Source: Inquilinus sp. Marseille-Q2685
Lineage (GTDB): Bacteria; Pseudomonadota; Alphaproteobacteria; DSM-16000; Inquilinaceae
DNA: 64,000 nucleotides
Direction of reading: 5' to 3'
NCBI RefSeq assembly: GCF_916619195.1
Contig: NZ_CAKAKL010000002.1
Span: 746,001 to 810,000 of the forward strand
Of the stretch, positions 34,326 through 42,944 are shown one piece after another. The position numbers were made by a program, and so were the translations under genes. The notes beneath the pieces are model-generated. The model had not been told where the DNA came from. It saw nothing but the letters and a program-made list of their open reading frames with translations, and made no database searches. How positions within the stretch are numbered: position 1 is the stretch's first letter; each line of letters starts with the position of its first letter.

Positions 34326-37166
34326 ATGGCCGATCCGTTGCTCAACGAGTTCGTCGCCAACCATGTCGGCACCGACAGCTCGGAATATATCGAGATCAAG
34401 GGCGACGCCCTGGCCGACTACAGCGGCTGGACCCTGGTGCAGATCGAGGGCGATGCCGGCGGCACCGGCCGCATCATCTCCGCCACCGAGATCGGCAGCA
34501 CCGACGCGGACGGATACTGGAGCAGCGGCTTCCAGTCGAACCTGCTGCAGAACGGCAGCGGCACCCTGCTGCTGGTGGAGAACTACAGCGGCACGATCGG
34601 CCAGGATCTCGACACCAATGACGACGGCGTGCTCGACGCCTCGCCCTGGGGCCGGATCGGCGACGGCGTCGCGATCGACGACGGCGGCAGCGGCGACCGC
34701 TTCTACAGCAGCACGGTGCTGACGCCGAGCTTCGACGGCGCCGGCCTCACCGTCGGCGGCGCCTCGCGCCTGCCCGACGGCGCCGACACCGACAGCCCAT
34801 CGGACTGGACCCGCAACGATTTCGACCTGGCCGGCCTGCCGGGCCAGGCCGGCACCCCCGCCCCCGGCGAGGCGCTGAACACCCCGGACGCCGAGAACGC
34901 GCCGGTGCCCGTCGACGAGCCGGACTTCCACGCGATCTACGAGATCCAGGGCGCCGGCCACCGCTCCGAATTCGAGGGCGACCGGGTGGCGACGCAGGGC
35001 GTGGTCACCGCCATCGCCGCCGACGGCTTCTACATCCAGGACGCGCAGGGCGACGGCAACACCGACACCTCGGACGCGGTCTTCGTGTACACCGGCAGCG
35101 GCAACGTGCCGGCCGAGGTCCAGCTCGGCGTCAGCCTCGACGTCACCGGCACGGTCACCGAATACAAGCCGGGCGGCGCCTCGACCCACAACCTGACGGT
35201 CACCCAGATCACCGGCGCCGACATCGAGGTCTCGGCCGTGCAGCAGACCGTGCCGGTCGCGGTCAGCGTCGGCGCCGGCGGCTACGCCCCGCCGACCGAG
35301 ACGATCGACGATGACGGCCGCACCGTCTACGACCCCGGCCATGACGGCGTCGACTACTGGGAGAGCCTGGAAGGCATGCTGGTCGACATCCCGGCCCCGG
35401 TGGTGATCGGCGCGACCAACAATTTCGGCGAGGCCTATGTCCTGGCCGACAACGGCGACCACGCCACCGGCACCCGCAGCGGCGCCGGCGGCCTGTTGAT
35501 CTCCGAGACCGACCAGCAGCCGGAGCGGATCCAGATCGACGACGACCTGCTGGGCAGCTTCATGCCGGACTTCAATACCGGCGCCAAGCTGGGCGATATC
35601 ACCGGCGTCGTCAGCTACAATTTCGGCTGGTACGAGGTCCAGGCGACCCGGGCGGTCACGGTCGAATCCCCCGGCACGCTGACGCCGGAGACGACGGCGC
35701 TGGCCGGCGACCGCGACCACCTGACCGTCGGCTCGATCAACCTCGAGAATCTCGACCCCAAGGTCGAGGACGTGAACCTGGTCGAAGACCAGGACCCGGA
35801 CAATGTCGACGACGACATCGGCAGCGGCAAGTTCGACCGGCTGGCCGAGCAGATCGTCGGCAACATGGGCTCGCCGGACATCGTCGCCCTGCAGGAGGTG
35901 CAGGACAGCGACGGCGCCGAGATCACCGGCGTCACCTCGGCCGCCGAAACGGCGCGGGTGCTGATCGAGGCCATCGTCGCGAATGGCGGCCCGCGCTACG
36001 AATATGTCGACGTGGCGCCGGCGGACGGCACCTCGGGCGGCCAGCCCGGCGGCAACATCCGGGTCGGCTACCTGTACAACCCGGACCGGGTCGACCTGGT
36101 CGAAGGCTCGGTCAAGGCGCTGACCGACCCCGACCTGTCGGACGGCGACGCCTTCGCCGCCAGCCGCCTGCCGCTGGCCGCCGACTTCGTCTTCAACGGC
36201 GAGACGGTGACGCTGGTGAACAACCACTTCACCTCGAAGAGCGGCAGCTCGCCGACCTACGGCGAGGACTTCCCGCCGCTGAACCGCGGCGAGGACCAGC
36301 GCGAGGCCCAGGCGGCGATCGTCAACGCCTATGTCGACGGCCGGCTGGCCTCCGATCCCGACGCCAAGGTGATGGTGGTCGGCGACCTCAACGAGTTCTC
36401 ATGGAACGACCCGCTGAAGGTGCTGCGCGGCGACACCGACGGCAGCCACGTGCTGAAGGACCTGGCCGACGAGCTGCTGTCGCCGCAGGAGCGCTGGAGC
36501 TACGTGTTCGAGGGCGCGAGCCAGGAGCTCGACCACATGCTGGCGACCGACGGCGTGTACAGGTCGGGGCTGGAGTTCGACATCGTCCACACCAATGCCG
36601 GCTTCGCCGACCAGGTCAGCGATCACGATCCATCGGTGGCGCGACTGCACATCCCGGCCGAAGGCACGCCGGAGAACCCGAACATCATCGTCGCCGACAC
36701 GCCGACCTTCTTCTTCAACTTCGCTATCGTGAAGGGCACCGGGGAGTTCGACGAGGTCCGCGCCTCGGTCAACGTCAAGGCGAACGACGCGGTCGAGCGC
36801 ATCGTGCTGCAGGGCGACCGCGACCTGATCGTCTGGGCCGGCGACACCGACACCCAGATCATCGGCAACAGCGGAGACAACACGCTCTATGGCGGCTCCG
36901 GCAGCGACCGCATCGCCGGCAGCGGCGGGAACGGCCGGCTGATCGGGGGCCGGGGCGCCGACGGCTTCGCCTTCGGCCATGGCGACGGCCGCGACGTGAT
37001 CGCCGATTTCGACGTCCGCCAGGACAAGCTGCTGATCGCCGACGGCGCCGACGTCACGGTCCGGGCCGGGCTGCTGAGCACGGTGGTCGAGCTCGACGAC
37101 GGCACCCGCGTCACCCTGCTCGGCGTCCGCCCGGACCAGATCGAGCATGCGGACTGGATGGTGTGA
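34326..37166 (+). CDS. Secreted multidomain nuclease (lamin-tail, OB-like, EEP nuclease, RTX)
   Basis: This 946-residue protein begins at 34326 after GAAGGGGGGAC. Residues 1-135 form a lamin-tail-like domain (LLNEFVANHVGTDSSEYIEI). Residues about 195-290 are an OB-like domain as in ExeM/NucH nucleases (RVATQGVVTAIAADGFYIQD). Residues about 455-780 are an endonuclease/exonuclease/phosphatase domain with catalytic motifs VALQEVQD, NNHFTSK, GDLNEF and SDHDPS. The C-terminus carries a short RTX block (NTLYGGSGSDRIAGSGG, then GGRGADGFAFGHGDG) expected to guide type I secretion. It should degrade extracellular DNA for phosphate or nucleotide scavenging, or biofilm remodelling. No T1SS genes are nearby and no Sec signal is visible. 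Confidence 0.87.
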   Translation: MADPLLNEFVANHVGTDSSEYIEIKGDALADYSGWTLVQIEGDAGGTGRIISATEIGSTDADGYWSSGFQSNLLQNGSGTLLLVENYSGTIGQDLDTNDDGVLDASPWGRIGDGVAIDDGGSGDRFYSSTVLTPSFDGAGLTVGGASRLPDGADTDSPSDWTRNDFDLAGLPGQAGTPAPGEALNTPDAENAPVPVDEPDFHAIYEIQGAGHRSEFEGDRVATQGVVTAIAADGFYIQDAQGDGNTDTSDAVFVYTGSGNVPAEVQLGVSLDVTGTVTEYKPGGASTHNLTVTQITGADIEVSAVQQTVPVAVSVGAGGYAPPTETIDDDGRTVYDPGHDGVDYWESLEGMLVDIPAPVVIGATNNFGEAYVLADNGDHATGTRSGAGGLLISETDQQPERIQIDDDLLGSFMPDFNTGAKLGDITGVVSYNFGWYEVQATRAVTVESPGTLTPETTALAGDRDHLTVGSINLENLDPKVEDVNLVEDQDPDNVDDDIGSGKFDRLAEQIVGNMGSPDIVALQEVQDSDGAEITGVTSAAETARVLIEAIVANGGPRYEYVDVAPADGTSGGQPGGNIRVGYLYNPDRVDLVEGSVKALTDPDLSDGDAFAASRLPLAADFVFNGETVTLVNNHFTSKSGSSPTYGEDFPPLNRGEDQREAQAAIVNAYVDGRLASDPDAKVMVVGDLNEFSWNDPLKVLRGDTDGSHVLKDLADELLSPQERWSYVFEGASQELDHMLATDGVYRSGLEFDIVHTNAGFADQVSDHDPSVARLHIPAEGTPENPNIIVADTPTFFFNFAIVKGTGEFDEVRASVNVKANDAVERIVLQGDRDLIVWAGDTDTQIIGNSGDNTLYGGSGSDRIAGSGGNGRLIGGRGADGFAFGHGDGRDVIADFDVRQDKLLIADGADVTVRAGLLSTVVELDDGTRVTLLGVRPDQIEHADWMV

Positions 37167-37180
37167 GGCGGTAGGCTCGT

Positions 37181-37234
37181 TCGGTTGCCGATCAGGGGAA
37201 TCATAACCCCCTGATCGGTGATTCAAACAACCGA
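37181..37234. terminator. Long inverted repeat between convergent genes, likely bidirectional terminator
   Basis: CCGATCAGGGG (37188-37198) pairs with CCCCTGATCGG (37208-37218) and an outer arm TCGGTTG (37181-37187) pairs with CAACCGA (37228-37234). The structure lies between the 3' ends of the nuclease gene and the RelA/SpoT-domain gene. There is no strong T-run, so termination is probable rather than certain. It also marks the sharp change from high to low GC. Confidence 0.6.
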
Positions 37235-37258
37235 AACCGAGCAGAGCTATCGACGTTC

Positions 37259-38341
37259 TCAGGTCTGGACGGAGTTGATTTCAGCGGGGACAGGATCGGG
37301 AAACTCTGACCTAAGTACGCGCTCAACGAGCTTTGAAAATAGCGCCGTATCAAGAAAATAGTTCGGGTACGCGCGCTTCAAAGCATTGATATCCGCCACG
37401 GACACGAGGACCACTTGCTGCCTGGAATCGTCCGCAATCTGACTCTCTAGATCCGTATAAACCCGGTTGGCTTCGGCAGACTCTTTGGCTTTATACCGTC
37501 GGACCGTCACTCTCCCAGCCTCCGGATCGAGCTGAACAATAAAATATTTGGCATCTTTTGAAGAGCCAAGGGTATCCAATGTAGTATTGTAAGCTCGAAG
37601 CATCTCGCGTGCTCGGAGTTTGGCCGCCAGTCGTTTCAATTCGGCAACCAGTTCCGACTTTTTTGTAGGAGTATCAGGCACACATGGAGTTCCCTCTATG
37701 GCTGCGATTGCCGAGCTCATAAGAGCAAAAAAGCGTAACCAATCTTCATCTCCCTGATTGGATTTTAATGCCTGACGTGTGAATATACCGACAGCTTCAA
37801 CGGCCGTAGCCCAAGAATGCTGAAGCTGAGTTCGGATTTGAATTTCTACACGAAGCCCATCGTAAACTTTTGTCTGTTGAGTACCGACATATTCGTAAAC
37901 CAAATGAAATGATCGATAACCATCCACTTTTGGCGATACTATGTAGTCCTTCTCATTTCGGAATTTATGGTCAAATTTCCCACTCTTGTAGGCATCTACC
38001 AATTTATAGACATTCTGCAGTCGAACGAACACGGCTCGGCAGCCTGCGATATCCTGCATTTGCGTCATTCGCATGGTGAGCTTAGAAGCTAGCTTCCGAT
38101 GTATGGAATCTAGTCGCTTGGCTCGTTGAGCGATGACGACGTCAGATTCGATCTTGCGAGCACGATGACGAAGCGTGATCTGAAAGGTATTCAACGGATA
38201 AGCATGAGCAGCGCGCCAATTATTGATCACCTTCAGAGCATCGAAACCCTCGTCGGTGACAACCGGGAACTCCATTTTACCGAGCGCCTTGCCAGCGGCA
38301 TTCACTATCTCGGGTTTGTACTCCGGCACTGCCCAGGCCAC
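37259..38341 (-). CDS. RelA/SpoT-domain protein, putative (p)ppGpp/pGpp synthetase
   Basis: This 360-residue protein has a synthetase domain (about 40-190) but no N-terminal HD hydrolase. Functional residues of the family are retained: R73 and K75 in QRAKRLDSIHRK, D97 in QDIAGCR, Y142 in VDGYRSFH and E166 in VEIQIRTQLQHSW, so it is probably active. Residues 230-360 form an unrelated C-terminal domain ending in RAYPNYFLDTALFSKL. It starts with GTG at 38341, with AAGGGG upstream. Codon use and base composition are visibly richer in A+T than every neighbour, a sign of transfer. Solitary alarmone synthetases of this size can act as stress or anti-phage effectors; that role is inference. Confidence 0.8.
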   Translation of the reverse strand: MAWAVPEYKPEIVNAAGKALGKMEFPVVTDEGFDALKVINNWRAAHAYPLNTFQITLRHRARKIESDVVIAQRAKRLDSIHRKLASKLTMRMTQMQDIAGCRAVFVRLQNVYKLVDAYKSGKFDHKFRNEKDYIVSPKVDGYRSFHLVYEYVGTQQTKVYDGLRVEIQIRTQLQHSWATAVEAVGIFTRQALKSNQGDEDWLRFFALMSSAIAAIEGTPCVPDTPTKKSELVAELKRLAAKLRAREMLRAYNTTLDTLGSSKDAKYFIVQLDPEAGRVTVRRYKAKESAEANRVYTDLESQIADDSRQQVVLVSVADINALKRAYPNYFLDTALFSKLVERVLRSEFPDPVPAEINSVQT

Positions 38342-38490
38342 TTCCTATCCCCTTGTCAATGGACCACTCGCTACCCCATTGAGCTGCGGGTGGATGCGGC
38401 AGGTATATCACGCGAACTGCGTTAGGGAGGGGTTCGCTGCAGAGGCGGATAACGGAAATGGCTCCGTAGCCGTGGATTGGCGAACCTGAT

Positions 38491-39750
38491 CTACAGCCGC
38501 TCCCCCTCCCCCAACCCCTCCAGCCGCCGCAACAGAAATCTCCGCTCCGACTCCTGCTGCGTCAGGTCGAGCGCCCGCTCATAAGCCGCGCGGGCCTCTG
38601 CCCTCCGCCCCAGCCGCCGCAGCAAATCCGCCCGGGCGGCGTGGGCCAGACGGTAGCCGCCGAGATGGCCATGCGCCAGGATCGCGTCGATCAGCGCCAG
38701 CCCCGCCGCCGGGCCGTCGCGCATCGCCACCGCCACCGCCCGGTTCAGCGCCACCACCGGCGACGGGTCGGCCTGCTGCAGCAGGTCGTAGAGCGCGACG
38801 ATCTCGGCCCAGTCGGTCGCCGCAGCGTCGGGCGCCTCGGAATGCACCGCCGCGATCGCCGCCTGCAGGGCATAGGCCCCCACCTCCGGCCCCGCCAGCG
38901 CCCGCCGCACCAGCGCCGTGCCCTCGGCGATCAGGCCGCGGTCCCACAGGCGGCGGTCCTGGTCGGCCAGCAGCACCAGGTCGCCGGTCGGGGAGCTGCG
39001 GGCGGCGCGGCGGGAATCCTGCAGCAGCATCAGGGCCAGGAGGCCGATCGCCTCCGGCTCCGGCAGCAGCTCGACCAGGAGGCGGCCCAGGCGGATCGCC
39101 TCGCCCGACAGGTCGGGCCGGGTCAGGTCGGCGCCGGAGGACGCCAGGTAGCCCTCGTTGAAGACGAGATAGATCACCTGCAGCACGCTGTCCAACCGGT
39201 CCGGCAGCTCGGTCTTCGGCGGCACCTGGTAGGGGATGCCGGCGTCGCGGATCTTCGCCTTGGCCCGGACGATGCGCTGCGCCACCGTGGTCGGCGCGGC
39301 CAGGAAGGCGTGGGCGATCTCCTCCGTCGTCAGGCCGCACATCTCGCGCAGGGTCAGCGCCAGCCGGGCCTCGGGCGCCAGGGCCGGATGGCAGCAGGTG
39401 AAAACCAGCCGCAGCCGGTCGTCCTCGATCTCCTCGGCCTCGTGCTCATGCGGGTCCTCGGCCTCCTCCAGATGCTTGGCCAGCTCGGCCCGCGCCGCGT
39501 CGAGGCGGGTGCCGCGGCGCAGCCCGTCGATCGCCTTGAACCGGCCGGAGGAGACCAGCCAGGCCCGGGGATTGGCCGGCACGCCGTCGCGCGGCCACTG
39601 CTCCGCCGCCGCGCGGAAGGCGTCGTGCAGCGCCTCCTCGGCCAAGGTGAAGTCGCCGAGCAGGCGGATCAGCGTGGCCAGCACCCGGCGCGACTCCGTC
39701 CGGTAGACCGCCTCGATCCTCCGCTGCATCGCCCGGGCCGGATCGGTCAT
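38491..39750 (-). CDS. RNA polymerase ECF sigma factor (ECF42/DUF6596 type)
   Basis: This 419-residue protein has sigma region 2 ([25 protein letters not shown] then [17 protein letters not shown]), region 4 ([20 protein letters not shown] then [22 protein letters not shown]), and a long C-terminal extension with TPR-like helices that defines the large group paired with DGPF/YCII proteins. The start ATG at 39750 overlaps the stop of that partner gene. These sigma factors lack a classical anti-sigma factor; the C-terminal extension is thought to control activity. The regulon is not predictable from the window. Confidence 0.9.
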   Translation of the reverse strand: MTDPARAMQRRIEAVYRTESRRVLATLIRLLGDFTLAEEALHDAFRAAAEQWPRDGVPANPRAWLVSSGRFKAIDGLRRGTRLDAARAELAKHLEEAEDPHEHEAEEIEDDRLRLVFTCCHPALAPEARLALTLREMCGLTTEEIAHAFLAAPTTVAQRIVRAKAKIRDAGIPYQVPPKTELPDRLDSVLQVIYLVFNEGYLASSGADLTRPDLSGEAIRLGRLLVELLPEPEAIGLLALMLLQDSRRAARSSPTGDLVLLADQDRRLWDRGLIAEGTALVRRALAGPEVGAYALQAAIAAVHSEAPDAAATDWAEIVALYDLLQQADPSPVVALNRAVAVAMRDGPAAGLALIDAILAHGHLGGYRLAHAARADLLRRLGRRAEARAAYERALDLTQQESERRFLLRRLEGLGEGERL

Positions 39751-40106
39751 CTGCCGCCGCAATGCTCCCACACCGGCCGCACCTCGATGCTGCCCATCCG
39801 CGCCATCGGGATGTTGGCGGCAAGCTGCAGCGCCTCGTTCAGGTCCCGCGCCTCGATCATGATGAAGCCGGACAGGAACTCCTTGGTCTCGGCGAAGGGC
39901 CCGTCGCTGGTGATGACCCGGCCGCCGCGGATCCTGAGCGTGGTGGCGGCGCTGGTCGGCTGCAGCGCCTGGGCGGCGACGAACTGGCCGCGGCGGCGCA
40001 TCTCCTCGTCATTGGCCATGGATTCGCGGATCAGCGCGTCGAGCTCGCCGGGCGCCATGGCGTCCAGGGTCCGCTGCTCCATATAGACCAGGCAGAGATA
40101 CTTCAT
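39747..40106 (-). CDS. YCII/DGPF-domain protein, partner of the ECF sigma factor
   Basis: This 119-residue protein begins [17 protein letters not shown] after GGGAGGACCCGCC (start at 40106) and contains the family motif [23 protein letters not shown] proteins are ferredoxin-like dimers, nearly always next to ECF42 sigma genes, and may sense a small molecule. The 4-bp overlap with the sigma gene shows a single operon with this gene first. Confidence 0.9.
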   Translation of the reverse strand: MKYLCLVYMEQRTLDAMAPGELDALIRESMANDEEMRRRGQFVAAQALQPTSAATTLRIRGGRVITSDGPFAETKEFLSGFIMIEARDLNEALQLAANIPMARMGSIEVRPVWEHCGGR

Positions 40107-40248
40107 GGCGGGTCCTCCCGGCTCTCGAGTGTGGATGCAGGCTGGTCGTTCCGGGAAGCGCGAAATCGACATCGGCCGACGCGGCCCGGCCGGCAGGGTT
40201 GCGGCCGCGGCGGTTTACGCCGGGCCGCCGCAGGCCTAGATAAGCGCC

Positions 40249-41265
40249 ATGCCCGAAGCCCTGACCATCGGTTCCGTCACCGTGCCCGGACGGGTCTGGA
40301 TCGCCCCGATGACCGGGGTGTCCGACCTGCCGTTCCGCCGCGCCGCGTCGCGGCTGGGGGCGGCCTATGTCTCGACCGAGATGGTGGCCTGCGCCGAATT
40401 CGCCCGCGGCCGGCCCGACGTGGTGCGCCGCGCCGCGGTCGGCGACGGGCTGCCGCTGATGGTGGTGCAGCTGATCGGCCACGACCCCGCCGCCGTGGCC
40501 GAAGGCGCCCGGTTGGCTGCGGCCGCCGGGGCGCAGATCATCGACCTGAATTTCGGCTGCCCGGCGCGCGAGGTCACCGGGGTTCAGTCCGGCTCCGCCA
40601 TGATGCGCGACCCGGATCGGGCCGAGCGGCTGGTGGCGGCCGCGTCCGACGCCGTCGACGTCCCGGTCACGGTCAAGATCCGGCTGGGCTGGGACGACGC
40701 GAGCCGCAACGCGCCGGACTTCGCCCGCCGCTGCGTCGCCGCCGGCGCCCGGGCGGTGACGGTGCACGGCCGCACCCGCTGCCAGTTCTACAAGGGCACG
40801 GCCGACTGGGGCGCGGTGCGCGCGGTGAAGCAGGCGGTCGACGTGCCGGTGATCGTCAACGGCGACATCGTCGACGGCGCCACCGCGCGGGAGGCGCTGG
40901 CACTGTCCGGCGCCGACGGCGTCATGGTCGGCCGCGGCGTCACCGGCAAGCCCTGGATCGCCGCCGCGATCGAGGCCGCGCTGGACCGGCCCGAGGCCGA
41001 AAGCGCCGCCGAACCCGGCCCCGAGGACCGGCTGGCCGTCGCCCTGCAGCATTTCCGCGAGACGCTTTCCTTCTACGGCGATCCTCACGGGCTGCGCGTG
41101 TTCCGCAAGCATCTGGCCGCCTATATCGACGCCGCGCCCTGGCCGGCCGCCGCCGACGACCGGCGCGAGGCCCGCCGCGTGCTGTGCCAGACCGAGTCCC
41201 CGGCCGAGGTCGAGGCCGGCCTGGCCGCGCTGTGGACCGGCCGGGCGCAGCGTCTGGCGGCCTGA
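40249..41265 (+). CDS. dusB: tRNA-dihydrouridine synthase
   Basis: This is a 338-residue FMN enzyme that reduces specific uridines in tRNA. It has the Dus features: VWIAPMTGVSDLPFRRAASR at the N-terminus, the catalytic Cys in DLNFGCPAREV, VKIRLGWDD, and the phosphate-binding GADGVMVGRGVTGKPW. The subgroup (DusB rather than DusA or DusC) is suggested by the overall layout; the exact modified positions are not assigned. Alphaproteobacteria often carry another dusB beside the ntr genes, so this may be a second copy. It converges on the DHA2 transporter gene with only 5 bp between stops. Confidence 0.88.
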   Translation: MPEALTIGSVTVPGRVWIAPMTGVSDLPFRRAASRLGAAYVSTEMVACAEFARGRPDVVRRAAVGDGLPLMVVQLIGHDPAAVAEGARLAAAAGAQIIDLNFGCPAREVTGVQSGSAMMRDPDRAERLVAAASDAVDVPVTVKIRLGWDDASRNAPDFARRCVAAGARAVTVHGRTRCQFYKGTADWGAVRAVKQAVDVPVIVNGDIVDGATAREALALSGADGVMVGRGVTGKPWIAAAIEAALDRPEAESAAEPGPEDRLAVALQHFRETLSFYGDPHGLRVFRKHLAAYIDAAPWPAAADDRREARRVLCQTESPAEVEAGLAALWTGRAQRLAA

Positions 41266-41270
41266 CACCC

Positions 41271-42827
41271 TCACTCGGTGGCGTGGGCTTCGGCGCCCCG
41301 CCGGGGCGGCCCCAGCACCGTCGCGGCCAGCACCGCGGCGGCGACCGCGATGCCGGCGCTGACCAGGGCCGCCAGGCCGAAGGCGTGGGTGAAGGCGCCG
41401 CGCGCCGCATCGGCCAGGGCCCGGCCGGTCTCGTCCGGCAGCTCCCGCGCCGCCGCCAGCGCGCCACCCAGCGTCGCCCGGGCCGCTTCCGCCGCCTCCG
41501 GCGGCACCCCGGCCGGGACGCCGTCGGCCATCACGCCGCGATACAAAGCGGTGGCGATGCAGCCCAGCACGGCGATGCCCAGCGCCCCGCCGAACTCGGC
41601 CCCGGTCTCGGAGATCGCGGCGGCCGACCCTGCCCGCTCCGGCGGCGCGGCGCCGACGATCAGGTCGGTGGTCAGGGTGAACACCGGCGACAGCCCGGTG
41701 GCGAAGACCACCGCGGCGCCGGCCAGCAGCGCCGGGCTCGAGACATGGTCGACCAGCGTCAGCGCCAGGAATCCCGCCGCCGCGACCATCAGCCCGCCGG
41801 CCATCAGCACCACCGGCCGGGTCCGGCGCAGCGCCATCGGGGTCAGCATCGACCCGGCGACGAAGGCCAGCGACGAGGGCAGCGTCCACAGCCCGGCCTC
41901 CAGCGGCGACAGCCCCAGCACCAGCTGCAGGTACTGCGCCACGAACAGGAAGGTGCCGAAGACCGCGAACAGGCCCAGCACATTCACCGCCAGCGCCGCG
42001 CCGAAGGCCGGCGACCGGAACAGGCGCAGGTCGATCAGCGGGTCGTCCAGCCGGGCCTGCCGGCGGATGAACACGGTGCCGACGGCCAGGCCGGCCAGGA
42101 TCCACAGCAGCGGCGGCCAGCCGGGCCCGTGCTCGGCCAGCATCTTGACGCCATAGATCGCGGCCAGCACCGCCACCAGCGACAGCACGGCGCTGGCCAG
42201 GTCCAGCCGGCCGGCCTGCGGGTCGCGGTATTCCGGCAGCAGGATCGGGGCGACGATCAGCAGCAGCACCATCACCGGCACCGCCAGCAGGAACACCGAG
42301 CCCCACCAGAAATGCTGCAGCATCACGCCGCCCAGCAGCGGCCCGATCGCGCCGCCGACGGAGTAGCTGGTGATCCAGACGCTGATGGCGAAGGTGCGCT
42401 GCTGCGGGTCGTGGAACATGTTCCGGATCAGCGACAGGGTCGACGGCGCCACGGTGGCCCCGGCGACGCCCAGCAGCGCCCGGGCGGCGATCAGCGTCTC
42501 GGCCGTGTTGGCGAAGGCGGCCAGCAGCGAGGCCAGGCCGAACACCGCGGCGCCGATCATCAGCAGCCTGCGCCGGCCGATGCGGTCGCCCAGCGTGCCC
42601 ATGGTGATCAGCGATCCCGCCACCAGGAAGCCGTAGATGTCGACGATCCACAGCAGCTGCGCCGCGCTGGGCCGGAGGTCGGCGGTCAGCGTCGGCACCG
42701 CCAGGTTCAGCACCGTCAGGTCCATCGAATACAGCAGGCAGGGCAGCGCGATCACGGCCAGGCCGATCCATTCGCGGCGCGTCGCCCGCGGGCCGGGGGC
42801 GAGCGTCTCGGGCGTGTCCTCCGGCAT
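41271..42827 (-). CDS. MFS drug efflux transporter, DHA2 (14-TMS) family
   Basis: This is a 518-residue carrier with about 14 hydrophobic helices. The first helix region reads LLYSMDLTVLNLAVPTLTADL, the DHA2 motif D1; the loop GTLGDRIGRRRLLMIG is the MFS signature; ALLGVAGATVAPSTLSLI is the antiporter motif C region. It resembles SmvA/QacA-type exporters of cationic biocides or dyes. The start at 42827 is preceded by an A+T-rich segment with a double TetR-like operator. No repressor gene is adjacent. A longer frame up to 43607 would run antisense through the next gene and is rejected. Confidence 0.9.
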   Translation of the reverse strand: MPEDTPETLAPGPRATRREWIGLAVIALPCLLYSMDLTVLNLAVPTLTADLRPSAAQLLWIVDIYGFLVAGSLITMGTLGDRIGRRRLLMIGAAVFGLASLLAAFANTAETLIAARALLGVAGATVAPSTLSLIRNMFHDPQQRTFAISVWITSYSVGGAIGPLLGGVMLQHFWWGSVFLLAVPVMVLLLIVAPILLPEYRDPQAGRLDLASAVLSLVAVLAAIYGVKMLAEHGPGWPPLLWILAGLAVGTVFIRRQARLDDPLIDLRLFRSPAFGAALAVNVLGLFAVFGTFLFVAQYLQLVLGLSPLEAGLWTLPSSLAFVAGSMLTPMALRRTRPVVLMAGGLMVAAAGFLALTLVDHVSSPALLAGAAVVFATGLSPVFTLTTDLIVGAAPPERAGSAAAISETGAEFGGALGIAVLGCIATALYRGVMADGVPAGVPPEAAEAARATLGGALAAARELPDETGRALADAARGAFTHAFGLAALVSAGIAVAAAVLAATVLGPPRRGAEAHATE

Positions 42828-42836
42828 GGTTGGATA

Positions 42837-42854
42837 AACCTTTTGGTTAACCAA
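42837..42854 (-). promoter_or_regulatory. Overlapping dyads upstream of the DHA2 transporter
   Basis: TTGGTTAACCAA (42843-42854) is a perfect 12-bp palindrome, and AACC-TTTT-GGTT (42837-42848) overlaps it. The site lies 10-27 bp upstream of the start codon, as expected for a TetR-family repressor of an efflux pump. The cognate regulator is not in the window. Confidence 0.55.
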
Positions 42855-42909
42855 TTGATGCCTGGATACGAGCCGCCGCCGGGGGCTGTCAAGCGCGCGG
42901 CGGTTCCGC

Positions 42910-42938
42910 TTGACTCTATGTTCCTGATTTGTTCTAAT
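42910..42938 (+). promoter_or_regulatory. SOS promoter with embedded LexA box
   Basis: TTGACT (42910-42915) and TCTAAT (42933-42938) are separated by exactly 17 bp. The LexA box GTTC-CTGATTT-GTTC (42920-42934) fills the spacer and overlaps the -10. GTTC-N7-GTTC is the established alphaproteobacterial LexA site. The same design is found upstream of uvrB at 44249-44277. Transcription should start near 42945, at or next to the proposed start codon, giving a very short or leaderless mRNA. Confidence 0.85.
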
Positions 42939-42944
42939 CCGGGG

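Noticed and set aside
38126-38425. Possible gene remnant upstream of the RelA/SpoT-domain gene
   Set aside because: The 150 bp between the RelA/SpoT gene and the sigma gene looked like eroded coding sequence, but no family could be recognised, and the frame overlaps the RelA/SpoT gene on the other strand.
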